Positions 1-7,089 of a DNA stretch of 31,909 bases are shown piece by piece. Position numbers and translations under genes: made by a program. The DNA is taken from assembly GCA_023434535.1 (NCBI GenBank), contig JAEYSR010000297.1, positions 1 through 31,909 on the forward strand. The letters are read 5' to 3'. The stretch is from Actinomycetes bacterium (GTDB taxonomy: Bacteria; Actinomycetota; Acidimicrobiia; Acidimicrobiales; Microtrichaceae). The notes under the pieces were generated by a model, which did no database searches, was not told where the DNA came from, and worked only from the letters and a program-made list of their open reading frames with translations. Position 1 is the stretch's first letter, and every line of letters begins with the position of its first letter.

Positions 1-450
1 GCTCCGACCACGACGGCTGCTCCCACGACGACGGCCGCTCCCACCACGACCGTGGCTCCCGGGAGCCCCGACCGTGCCACGGTCACCGTCACCGGCCGCA
101 CCGCCTACTCGAACTCCGGCGCCTCAGTCGGCGGCGGCGTGAGCGTGGTCCGCGACGACTTCGGCATCGCATCGGCCCGCGGCTCGCTGAAGCTGCCGGG
201 CACGACGTCCGGCGAGGCGACCTTCAGCGTCGACGTCCAGCGACTGTGGATCCTGCCTCTGTGGATCGGCCAGGTCGGCGTGTCCGATCCGGGCGCCTCG
301 GTGAACGTGTCGGCGCCGGTCTTCGGTCAGGTCGGCCCCGCAGCCGGCGTCAACGCCGTCAGCGGCTCGTCCAGCTGGTTCACCTTCGGGCAGTTCCCCG
401 ACCTCTTCCAGCCCTTCACCCTGACCTGGAGCGTCGACGACGTCTCCTGA
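1..450 (+). CDS. 3' end of a secreted/surface protein with Ala-Pro-Thr linker (partial)
   Basis: The frame is open from the first base, so the gene begins upstream of the window. The visible part starts with three tandem APTTTA-like units (residues 1-17), a flexible linker typical of actinobacterial exported or wall-associated proteins. It continues with about 130 residues rich in Gly, Ser, Val and Thr with alternating hydrophobic residues, which looks like a small beta-sandwich domain ending at SVDDVS. No catalytic motif, membrane segment or sorting signal is visible in this C-terminal part. A GTG at 52 could be mistaken for a start, but the repeats before it are in the same frame. The gene lies just upstream of the racemase gene on the same strand. 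Function unknown; extracellular location is inferred from the linker only. Confidence 0.7.
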   Translation, partial: APTTTAAPTTTAAPTTTVAPGSPDRATVTVTGRTAYSNSGASVGGGVSVVRDDFGIASARGSLKLPGTTSGEATFSVDVQRLWILPLWIGQVGVSDPGASVNVSAPVFGQVGPAAGVNAVSGSSSWFTFGQFPDLFQPFTLTWSVDDVS

Positions 451-487
451 TCAGGCGGGCGACGGACGGACGGGCTCGACCGGACCC

Positions 488-1669
488 CTGAGCGGGGTCC
501 GGATCGTCGAGCTCGCCGGACTCGGCCCCGCTCCGTTCGCGGCGATGGTGCTCGCGGACCTCGGAGCGGACGTTCTCCGCGTCGATCGGCCGAGCCCGGC
601 ACCGCTGGTGCCCGACGCCGAGCGACCGGATCGCCCGGCGTCGGACGGCGACCCCCTGGGGGTGCCGAACCCGTACGACCTTCTCAACCGGAGTCGGACG
701 GGGGTCGGTGTGGACCTGCGCAGCGACGCCGGTGCGGCTCTCGTCCGTCGTCTGGTCGGCGACGCCGACGTCCTGATCGAGGGATACCGACCCGGGGTCG
801 CGGAGAGGTTCGGGCTGGGACCCGACGACCTGCTGTCCGTCAACCCACGACTGGTCTACGGGCGGATGACGGGGTGGGGTCAGGACGGGCCGATGGCCCA
901 GCGCGCCGGTCACGACCTGACCTACCTGGCTCTGTCGGGGGTCCTGGCCCACGTCGGTCGTGCTGACCAGCCTCCGACGCCGCCCCTGAACCTCGTCGCC
1001 GACTTCGGCGGCGGCGGGATGCTGCTCGCGATGGGTGTGCTGGCCGCGCTGGTCGAGCGGGGGACCTCCGGTCGTGGCCAGGTGGTCGACGCGGCCATGG
1101 TCGACGGGGCCGCGCTTCTGATGGCGCCGCTGTTCGGTGCGTGGGCGTCGGGATTCTGGTCCGCGGACCGGGGCACCAACCTGCTGGACTCCGGCGCCCC
1201 GTTCTACGACTGCTACCGGTGCGCCGACGGCGGGTGGCTCGCCGTCGCCGCCATCGAGCCGCAGTTCTACGCAGAGCTGCTGTCCGGGCTGGGGCTGGCC
1301 GACGAGGACCTCCCCGCCCAGCACGACCAGACCGGCTGGCCGGTCCTGCGGGCCCGCTTCACCGACGTGATCGCCGGTCGCTCCCGCGACGAGTGGGCGG
1401 CGCTGTTCGCCGACTCCGACGCCTGCGTCGCCCCGGTCCTGGACATGGGCGAGGCGCCGCAGCACCCGCACGCCGCCGAGCGACGATCGTTCATCGACGT
1501 GGGGGGCGTCCCCCAGCCGGCGGCGGCGCCCCGGTTCTCGCGGACGCCGGCGCCCGACGTCCGACCCGCCCGCACGGGCTCCGATCCGTACGCCGTGCTG
1601 GCCGGCTGGGGTCTCGACGAGGCGGAGGTCCGGGCCCTCGTCGACGGCGGAACGGTCTCCGCTCCCTGA
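488..1669 (+). CDS. mcr: Alpha-methylacyl-CoA racemase (CoA-transferase family III, AMACR/Mcr type)
   Basis: The product belongs to the CaiB/BaiF fold, AMACR branch, which interconverts (2R)- and (2S)-methyl-branched acyl-CoAs so that beta-oxidation of branched fatty acids or sterol side chains can proceed. Numbering from 488, the racemase residues known from mycobacterial MCR are in place: His142 (AGHDLTY), Asp172 (VADFGGGGM) and Glu257 (AAIEPQF). The family N-terminus GVRIVELAGLGPAPFAAM is encoded from 488, but no ATG, GTG or TTG lies in that frame between the stop at 422 and the ATG at 545. I therefore place the start at a CTG (488); 545 would cut away the conserved first strand and helix. 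No clear Shine-Dalgarno sequence precedes 488. Length 393 aa from the CTG, 374 from the ATG. Family assignment is firm; the start is not. Confidence 0.88.
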   Translation: MSGVRIVELAGLGPAPFAAMVLADLGADVLRVDRPSPAPLVPDAERPDRPASDGDPLGVPNPYDLLNRSRTGVGVDLRSDAGAALVRRLVGDADVLIEGYRPGVAERFGLGPDDLLSVNPRLVYGRMTGWGQDGPMAQRAGHDLTYLALSGVLAHVGRADQPPTPPLNLVADFGGGGMLLAMGVLAALVERGTSGRGQVVDAAMVDGAALLMAPLFGAWASGFWSADRGTNLLDSGAPFYDCYRCADGGWLAVAAIEPQFYAELLSGLGLADEDLPAQHDQTGWPVLRARFTDVIAGRSRDEWAALFADSDACVAPVLDMGEAPQHPHAAERRSFIDVGGVPQPAAAPRFSRTPAPDVRPARTGSDPYAVLAGWGLDEAEVRALVDGGTVSAP

Positions 1670-1748
1670 CCACTTGCTTCGGCGGTGCTTCCTGTCGTCG
1701 GGCGACGGACACCACCGCCACAGCGCCGGTGCCGAGGCGGTCCGTCGG

Positions 1749-2447
1749 TCAGGAGACGAGGTACTCGGACATGGCCAGGCTGCGGAGCCGGGACATGTCG
1801 AAGACGGTCTGCACGCTGTCGAGCATCACCGTCAGGTTGCCGAGGTCGCCCAGGTGGAACGCCTCGATGTCGGAGACGATCTCCTCCGACGGCCACGACT
1901 CCACCACGACGCCGTCGAGAGGCGGAGCACCCGGGGTGACCGGGTGGACGACCGTGTTGCGGACGTAGCGGAGGCGGGGCTGCACCCGCTCCGACATCGG
2001 CGACTGGTGGCCGTACCAGAGCTCCCTGAACGTCCTGGGGTCCAGCAGGGGGTTCCGGTGAACGAGCGCGACGGTGACGAGACCCGGGGAGCGCTCCCCG
2101 TCGGGCCAGTCCCTCGGCTCCCCTCGTCGCTGGCCGAACTCGCTCCACACCGACTCGGTCACCAGGTAGGCGTCGTTGCGGATCCCGACCCGTCCGGCCG
2201 CGTCGACGGCATCGCCGGCGAGGTCGTGCGCCGGGACCCAGTACGCGATCGCAGCGCGCACGGGGAGCTCGCCGCCGGGACACGGCATCGGCCCGGCGAT
2301 GCCGACCCGGTCGTCGGCGAGGTGGACGGTGATCCCCGTCGCCCCGGCCGCGGTCAGCTCCGGAACCACCACCTCGAGCACCTCGGCGCGGAGGTCGGCC
2401 CCGTCGCGGTCGTCGCGCTCCCGGATGGTGTGGACGAGCTTCTCCAT
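1749..2447 (-). CDS. EthD-like dimeric alpha/beta-barrel protein
   Basis: A 232-residue protein. Its C-terminal part (about 122-225) has the EthD-type pattern: a VALVHRNP strand, a helix containing FRELWYGHQSP, the RYVRNTVVHPV strand, then VVESWPSEE. The N-terminal half (about 1-105) has a similar strand-helix plan (AIAYWVP, YLVTESVW), so it may be a duplicated ferredoxin-like barrel. EthD-like proteins are small, mostly uncharacterised cytoplasmic proteins often near oxidative catabolism genes. The start is an ATG preceded by a G-rich Shine-Dalgarno (GAGGGGG). It lies 60 bp downstream of argJ on the same strand and may be cotranscribed, although no functional link is evident. Substrate unknown. 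Confidence 0.7.
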   Translation of the reverse strand: MEKLVHTIRERDDRDGADLRAEVLEVVVPELTAAGATGITVHLADDRVGIAGPMPCPGGELPVRAAIAYWVPAHDLAGDAVDAAGRVGIRNDAYLVTESVWSEFGQRRGEPRDWPDGERSPGLVTVALVHRNPLLDPRTFRELWYGHQSPMSERVQPRLRYVRNTVVHPVTPGAPPLDGVVVESWPSEEIVSDIEAFHLGDLGNLTVMLDSVQTVFDMSRLRSLAMSEYLVS

Positions 2448-2507
2448 GTGGACCCCCTCGGATCGGATGACGGGCGTGATCTGGTGGCGGCCGACCGTCG
2501 GGGCCGG

Positions 2508-3677
2508 TCAGGTCGTGTAGTCGGCGTTGATGCGGACGTAGCCGTCGGTCAGGTCGCACCCGTAGACGGTCCACCGACCGTCGGCGATGCCGAGGTCGAC
2601 GCCGATCACGACCTCGTCGGAGCGGAGGTAGTCCTCGAGCCGGGCCAGGCCGTCGGGGCCAGGGTCGTCGGGGTACACCTCGGCGTCGCCGAAGCGGATC
2701 CGCACCCGCTCCTGGTCGATGTCGGTGTCCTCGGAGCACTTGCCGATCGCCATCGCCACGCGCCCCCAGTTGGGATCCGCCCCGTGCACGGCCGTCTTGA
2801 CGAGCGGCGAGTTCACCACGGCCTTGGCCACCCGCTTGGCCTGCGCGTCGTCCCGGGCACCGTCGACCTCGACCACCACCAGCGTCTCGGCCCCCTCGCC
2901 GTCCGCAGCCAGCTGCCGGGTGAGGTCCAGGCAGACCGACCCGAGCGCGGCCTCCAGATCGGCGGGATCGACGTCGCCCGCCGCTCCGCTGCAGAGCACC
3001 GCGGCGGTGTCGGACGTGGACGTGTCGGTGTCGACGCTGAGGCTGTTGAACGTGCGCTCCACCACGCGCCGGAACATCGCGTCGAGCAGGTCCCGGTCCA
3101 CCGACGCGTCGGTGAACACGAAGGCGAGCATCGTGGCCATGTCGGGTTCGATCATCCCGACGCCCTTGGCGATGCCGACCACCGTCGCGGTGCCGGCCGC
3201 CGCGGGGATCCGGGCGGACGCCACCTTGGAGTGGGTGTCGGTCGTCATGATCGCCGTGGCCGCCGCGGCCGCGTCCGTCGTCCCGAACGGGGTGCGGAGC
3301 TCCGACAGGTGGGACCGGATGCGGTCCATCGGGTACGGGCGGCCGATGACACCGGTCGACGCCACGAGCACGTCGTCGGGTTCTGACCCGATGGCCCGGG
3401 CGACGCCGGCGGCCAGCTCCTCGGCATCGGCGCGGCCGCGGGCCCCTGTGGCGACGTTGGCGTTCTTGGACACGACGACGACCGCCCGCAGCGACCCGTC
3501 GGCGACGTGCCGTCGCGACACCTCCACGCTGGGACCGGCGAAGCGGGATCGGGTGAACACGGCCGCAGCGACGCACGGACCGTCGGAGGCGACCACGACG
3601 AAGTCGTCGGTGTCGTCCTTGATCCCGACGTTCGCGACGTGGGCGGTGAAGCCCCGGGGCAGTGAGACGTCGTCCAT
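2508..3677 (-). CDS. argJ: ArgJ-family glutamate N-acetyltransferase / ornithine acetyltransferase
   Basis: ArgJ moves an acetyl group from N-acetylornithine to glutamate in the cyclic arginine pathway; bifunctional forms also use acetyl-CoA. The 389-aa product shows the family signatures in order: STGVIG (108-112), the self-cleavage site in EPDMATMLAF with Thr182 as the new N-terminal nucleophile, DTDTSTSD in the beta chain, and the C-terminal YVRINADYTT. The family motif NSGNANACTG is altered here to VSKNANVATG (around 69-78). No argC, argB or argD is nearby, so this is an isolated copy and might be a paralogue with another acyl substrate. The start is the ATG at 3677; an open frame extends further upstream but has no family similarity. 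A CAGACT box lies 9 nt ahead of the start. Confidence 0.88.
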   Translation of the reverse strand: MDDVSLPRGFTAHVANVGIKDDTDDFVVVASDGPCVAAAVFTRSRFAGPSVEVSRRHVADGSLRAVVVVSKNANVATGARGRADAEELAAGVARAIGSEPDDVLVASTGVIGRPYPMDRIRSHLSELRTPFGTTDAAAAATAIMTTDTHSKVASARIPAAAGTATVVGIAKGVGMIEPDMATMLAFVFTDASVDRDLLDAMFRRVVERTFNSLSVDTDTSTSDTAAVLCSGAAGDVDPADLEAALGSVCLDLTRQLAADGEGAETLVVVEVDGARDDAQAKRVAKAVVNSPLVKTAVHGADPNWGRVAMAIGKCSEDTDIDQERVRIRFGDAEVYPDDPGPDGLARLEDYLRSDEVVIGVDLGIADGRWTVYGCDLTDGYVRINADYTT

Positions 3678-3686
3678 CGGGACGGG

Positions 3687-3692
3687 AGTCTG
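3687..3692 (-). promoter_or_regulatory. Candidate -10 box of argJ
   Basis: On the minus strand CAGACT lies 9 nt before the argJ ATG, and no Shine-Dalgarno sequence is visible. The same hexamer precedes the gene starting at 23719. Moderate support only. Confidence 0.35.
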
Positions 3693-3761
3693 GCAGATGC
3701 GCGGGGTGGCACAATCGCCCTTTCCGATCGGGCGCAGGCCCGGGGCCTCCAGGGGGACCAC

Positions 3762-4577
3762 ATGACCGAGACCGCCGCAGCTTCTCCGACCTCGCTCGAC
3801 GGGCGACGCGTCCTGGTGACGGGGTCGGCCCAGGGGCTCGGAGAGGCGATCGCTGCGCGCATCGTCGATCTGGGGGGTCAGGTCCTGGTCGCCGACGTCC
3901 TGGTGGATGCGGGCACGGCCACCGCCGATCGCCTGGGGCCGGCGGCGACCTTCGCCGAGCTCGACGTCACCTCGGCCGAGGGGTGGGAGCGGGTTGTGCG
4001 GGTGGCGGACGACGCGTTCGGCGGACTCGACGGACTCGTCAACAACGCAGCCATCCTGCACATGGGCGTGCTCGAGGAGATGGAACCCGACCGCGTGTCG
4101 CGCCTGATCGACGTCAACCTGGTCGGCCCGCTCCTCGGCACCCGTGCCGTCACCCCCGTCCTGCGCAACGCCGGTGGCGGGTCCATCGTCAACATCTCGT
4201 CCATCGGCGGGCTCGAGGGGATGAACTCCACGGTGGCGTACTGCTCGTCCAAGTGGGGCGTGCGGGGGCTGACCAAGGCGAGCGCGATCGAGCTGGGTCG
4301 GGACCGGATCCGCGTCAACGCCGTGTGCCCGGGGATGGGCAACCCGGAGATGTTCACGCCGTTCATGAAGGACTTCGACCTGGACCTGTACCTGGACAAG
4401 GCGCCCCAGGTCCCGTACCAGGAGCGCGGCCGCCCCCGGAACGTCGACATGTACGACGTCGCCGAGATGGTGGTCTGGCTCCTGTCGGACGCGGCCCGGG
4501 GGTGCAGCGGCGGGGACTTCGCCGTCGACGCCGCATGGACGGCCGGCACCTACGCACCCGGCCTGCCGGGCTTCTGA
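3762..4577 (+). CDS. SDR-family NAD(P)-dependent oxidoreductase (hydroxysteroid-dehydrogenase-like)
   Basis: A classical short-chain dehydrogenase of 271 aa. The cofactor motif TGSAQGLG is at 20-27, NNAA at 94-97, the helix Asn in DVNL at 119, the catalytic Ser at 146/147, and YCSSK gives Tyr160 and Lys164. An acidic end to strand 2 (VLVADV) suggests NAD rather than NADP. The sequence resembles 3-alpha(or 20-beta)-hydroxysteroid dehydrogenases and related alcohol dehydrogenases; the substrate cannot be told from the sequence. The ATG follows a good Shine-Dalgarno (AGGGGG, 6 nt away). It is divergent from argJ with 84 bp between the starts. The last codons and the stop lie inside the first unit of a tandem repeat. 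Confidence 0.85.
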   Translation: MTETAAASPTSLDGRRVLVTGSAQGLGEAIAARIVDLGGQVLVADVLVDAGTATADRLGPAATFAELDVTSAEGWERVVRVADDAFGGLDGLVNNAAILHMGVLEEMEPDRVSRLIDVNLVGPLLGTRAVTPVLRNAGGGSIVNISSIGGLEGMNSTVAYCSSKWGVRGLTKASAIELGRDRIRVNAVCPGMGNPEMFTPFMKDFDLDLYLDKAPQVPYQERGRPRNVDMYDVAEMVVWLLSDAARGCSGGDFAVDAAWTAGTYAPGLPGF

Positions 4578-4680
4578 GGCGGAGGGAGCCTGCCGGGCTT
4601 CTGAGGCACAGGGGAGCCTGCCGGGCTCTCGGCGGACGCAGCCCGTCGGGCTCTCCGCGGACGCAGCCCGTCGGGCTCAT
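4561..4680. repeat. Five tandem 25-28 nt units, each with a small hairpin
   Basis: Units begin at 4561, 4588, 4616, 4641 and 4666 and share the core GCCYGYCGGGCT. From the second unit on, each core with its preceding A can fold into a 5-bp hairpin (AGCCC-GTC-GGGCT in units 4 and 5; one G-U pair in units 2 and 3). Unit 1 contains the SDR stop codon, and unit 2 repeats the same bases including TTCTGAGGC, so the array seems to have grown from the gene end. It lies between the SDR and the amidase operon promoter. It may act as a terminator or as a stabiliser of the SDR 3' end; no T-run follows. Confidence 0.75.
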
Positions 4681-4691
4681 GGGCTCGGGGG

Positions 4692-4697
4692 TAGCGT
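4692..4697 (+). promoter_or_regulatory. Candidate -10 box of the amidase operon (leaderless)
   Basis: TAGCGT lies 8 nt ahead of the ATG at 4706, with no Shine-Dalgarno between, so transcription probably starts at or next to the start codon. Confidence 0.5.
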
Positions 4698-4705
4698 CGC
4701 CGACC

Positions 4706-6157
4706 ATGGATCGTCCCTCCCTCGAACCTCACAGCACCGCACTCCAGGTCGCGGCGGCCGTCCGCTCCGGTGACGTCAGCCCGTCGGAGGTGCTCGAGCA
4801 CTACCTGGAGCGGATCGACCGGCTGGACCCGCAGATCAACGCGTTCTGCCTGCGCGACGACGAGCGTGCCAGGGCCGAGGCCCGCGCTGCGGACGACGCC
4901 GTCGTGGCGGCCCGTCGGGACGACACCGAGCTGCCGCCGTTCACCGGCGTGCCCGTCCCGATCAAGGACCTCTACGACGTCGAGGGCTGGGTCACGGGCC
5001 ACGGGTCGCTCGCGGTCTCCGACGAGCCCGCCGCGCAGGACGAGCTCTCGGTCGAGAGGCTGCGTCGAGCGGGGTTCGTGGTCATGGGCAAGACGACGAC
5101 GCCGGAGTTCGGCGCCATCTCGGCGACGGAGTGCGCCCGCACAGGGATCACCCGCAACCCGTGGAACCTGGATCGCACCCCCGGTGGCAGCTCGGGCGGG
5201 GCTGCGGCCGCGGTGGCGGCGGACCTCGCACCGGTGGCGCACGCGTCGGACGGCGGAGGGTCCATCCGCATCCCCGCGTCCTGCACCGGTCTGGTCGGGC
5301 TCAAGGCGTCGCGGGGCCGGATCACGTCCCGGATCTACGGGGTGGTGGGAGCGTCGACCAACGGCGTGGTCGCCAAGGACGTGGCGGACTCGGCGGCGCT
5401 CCTCGACGTGCTGGGCGTGCTCGACACCGGCTCGTGGAACGTGGCCCCGCCGCCCGCCCGGCCCTTCCGGGACGAGGTGGGAGCGGATCCGGGCCGACTC
5501 CGGGTCCGGCTCTGCGTCGACAACGCCCTCGGTCTGCCGATCGACCCGGAGTGCGACGTCGCGGCCCGCTCCGTCGCCGACGCCCTGGCCGACCTGGGCC
5601 ACGACGTGGTCGAGGCCCCGCCCGCCTGGCCCGACGCGGGCGAGTTCCTCGAGAAGTTCGTGACGATCTGGAACTGCCTCTCGGTGACCACGCCGGTGGT
5701 CGACGAGTCGCTGCTCGAGCCCCAGAACGCTGCGGCGTTCGCCGCGGCGCGGGCCACCGACGCCTTCGCGTTCCTGGGGGCCGACCAGTCGCTGCAGGAG
5801 GCCTCCCGCGCCTTCGTGTCGCAGTTCCGCCGGTCGGGCGACGACGAAGGGTCCGACGTCTTCGACCTGCTCGTCAGCCCGACGACGGCGGTCCAGCCCC
5901 GGCAGGTCGGCACGATCATGGACGGCGTCGACGAGCTGCCCGACGCCCCGGTCATGAACTCGATCCCGATGGCCTGCTACACGTCGATCATCAACGCGAC
6001 GGGACAGCCGGCGATCTCGGTCCCGGCTCACGTGTCGGCCGAGGGGCTCCCCGTGGGCGTGCAGATCGTCGCGGCGCCGTGGCGCGAGGACGTGCTGGTC
6101 CAGGTCGCGTCCCAGCTCGAGCGGGCGCGGCCGTGGGCGTCGCTGCCCGTCCTGTGA
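4706..6157 (+). CDS. Amidase-signature family hydrolase
   Basis: A 483-aa amidase-signature enzyme, likely cytoplasmic (no signal peptide). The Ser-cisSer-Lys triad is clear: Lys87 (PIKDLY), Ser162 in TPGGSSGG and nucleophile Ser186 in DGGGSIRIPAS, with the 75- and 24-residue spacings seen in GatA and FAAH. Such enzymes hydrolyse amide bonds of varied substrates. A GatA role is unlikely because gatB and gatC are absent and the next genes are a GNAT enzyme and a racemase. The stop overlaps the next start by 4 nt (GTGA), so the three genes are translationally coupled. In that context it could deacylate an N-acyl amino acid (inference). The ATG at 4706 sits 8 nt after a TAGCGT box; an in-frame ATG at 4679 would overlap the box and is less likely. 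Confidence 0.9.
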   Translation: MDRPSLEPHSTALQVAAAVRSGDVSPSEVLEHYLERIDRLDPQINAFCLRDDERARAEARAADDAVVAARRDDTELPPFTGVPVPIKDLYDVEGWVTGHGSLAVSDEPAAQDELSVERLRRAGFVVMGKTTTPEFGAISATECARTGITRNPWNLDRTPGGSSGGAAAAVAADLAPVAHASDGGGSIRIPASCTGLVGLKASRGRITSRIYGVVGASTNGVVAKDVADSAALLDVLGVLDTGSWNVAPPPARPFRDEVGADPGRLRVRLCVDNALGLPIDPECDVAARSVADALADLGHDVVEAPPAWPDAGEFLEKFVTIWNCLSVTTPVVDESLLEPQNAAAFAAARATDAFAFLGADQSLQEASRAFVSQFRRSGDDEGSDVFDLLVSPTTAVQPRQVGTIMDGVDELPDAPVMNSIPMACYTSIINATGQPAISVPAHVSAEGLPVGVQIVAAPWREDVLVQVASQLERARPWASLPVL

Positions 6158-7089
6158 CGGACTCGATCTCCCCGCCCGCCGACGCCGTGGCGGTGCGGCT
6201 GGGCATGGTCCGCACCGCAGCCGACTCGCTGCTGGCCTCGGTGCGCGGGCGCGACGTGCTGCTGCGCTCGCTCACCTCCGTCGACGAGATGGCGCCGATC
6301 GAGGAGCTCCAACGCCGGGTGATGGGCGCGCCGGACCTCGACGTGTACGGCAGGGCCACCCTGGTGGCGATCCCGAGCACCGGCGGTCACGTCATCGGAG
6401 CGTTCGTCAGGTCGTCGACCGGCGATGTCGAGGGCGACTGGGAGCTGGCCGGAGCGGTGATCGGCCTCGGCGGCTTCGTGCGCGACCACGCCGGTGTGGG
6501 CACGCCGACGATCGTGTCGGACTGGATGGGGGTGTGGCCGCAGTGGCGGTCGGCCGGCCTCGGAGCCGCCCTCAAGCGGGCGCAGATGGTCCGGGCGCTC
6601 GAGGGCGGGTTCGAGCGCGTGGAGTGGACCGTCGACCCGCTCCGGGCCGCCAACGCCCGACTCAACCACGGCGTCCTGGGCGCCGCCGCGGTGGCCTACG
6701 AGCAGGACGTGTACGGCGCCGACTACGCGACCGGCCTGTACGGCGGGCTGCCGAGCGACCGGCTGGTGCTGCACTGGGCGATCACCGATCCGGGCGTGCA
6801 GGAGCGGGTCGTCGACCCGCCGCCCCCGCGGACCGTGGACGACCTCCGGAACCTGGACGACCGGCGTGCCGGCGGCGGCGGTTCGCCTCTCGCCGGTTTC
6901 GTCGAGATCCCTCCCGACATCGACGCCCTGCTCGCGGCGGATCCCACCGCGGCGCTCCCCGAGCGCGAGCGCGTGCGGGCGCAGCTCACCGCCGCCTTCG
7001 CCGCGGGAGCGGAGGTCGTGGACTTCGCCTCGGCCGGCCGGTCGGGTCGTCCCGCTCTGGTCCTCGCTGCTCGACGGGACCGGTCGTGA
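6154..7089 (+). CDS. COG3375-type GNAT acyltransferase
   Basis: A 311-aa protein matching the COG3375 branch of GNAT acyltransferases. The acyl-CoA-binding helix region RSAGLGAALKRAQ is at 132-144, followed by the branch hallmarks VEWTVDPL (156-163), NARLNHGVLGA (167-177) and LPSDRLVLHW (199-208). In Geobacillus kaustophilus a member of this group is a succinyl-CoA:D-amino acid N-succinyltransferase working with an N-succinylamino acid racemase. Here the next gene is also an enolase-superfamily racemase, which supports a similar role by context. The GTG start overlaps the amidase stop (GTGA), and its own stop overlaps the next GTG in the same way. The acyl donor and amino acid cannot be read from the sequence. 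Confidence 0.8.
   Translation: MTDSISPPADAVAVRLGMVRTAADSLLASVRGRDVLLRSLTSVDEMAPIEELQRRVMGAPDLDVYGRATLVAIPSTGGHVIGAFVRSSTGDVEGDWELAGAVIGLGGFVRDHAGVGTPTIVSDWMGVWPQWRSAGLGAALKRAQMVRALEGGFERVEWTVDPLRAANARLNHGVLGAAAVAYEQDVYGADYATGLYGGLPSDRLVLHWAITDPGVQERVVDPPPPRTVDDLRNLDDRRAGGGGSPLAGFVEIPPDIDALLAADPTAALPERERVRAQLTAAFAAGAEVVDFASAGRSGRPALVLAARRDRS

Noticed and set aside
1267..3714. Very long open frame on the minus strand opposite or out of frame with the racemase and argJ genes
   Set aside because: An Arg/Pro/Gly-rich translation with no domain, caused by high GC at third codon positions; the ArgJ frame explains the region.
4679..4706. Alternative ATG at 4679 for the amidase
   Set aside because: It would lie upstream of the TAGCGT box and inside the hairpin repeat; family similarity begins after 4706.
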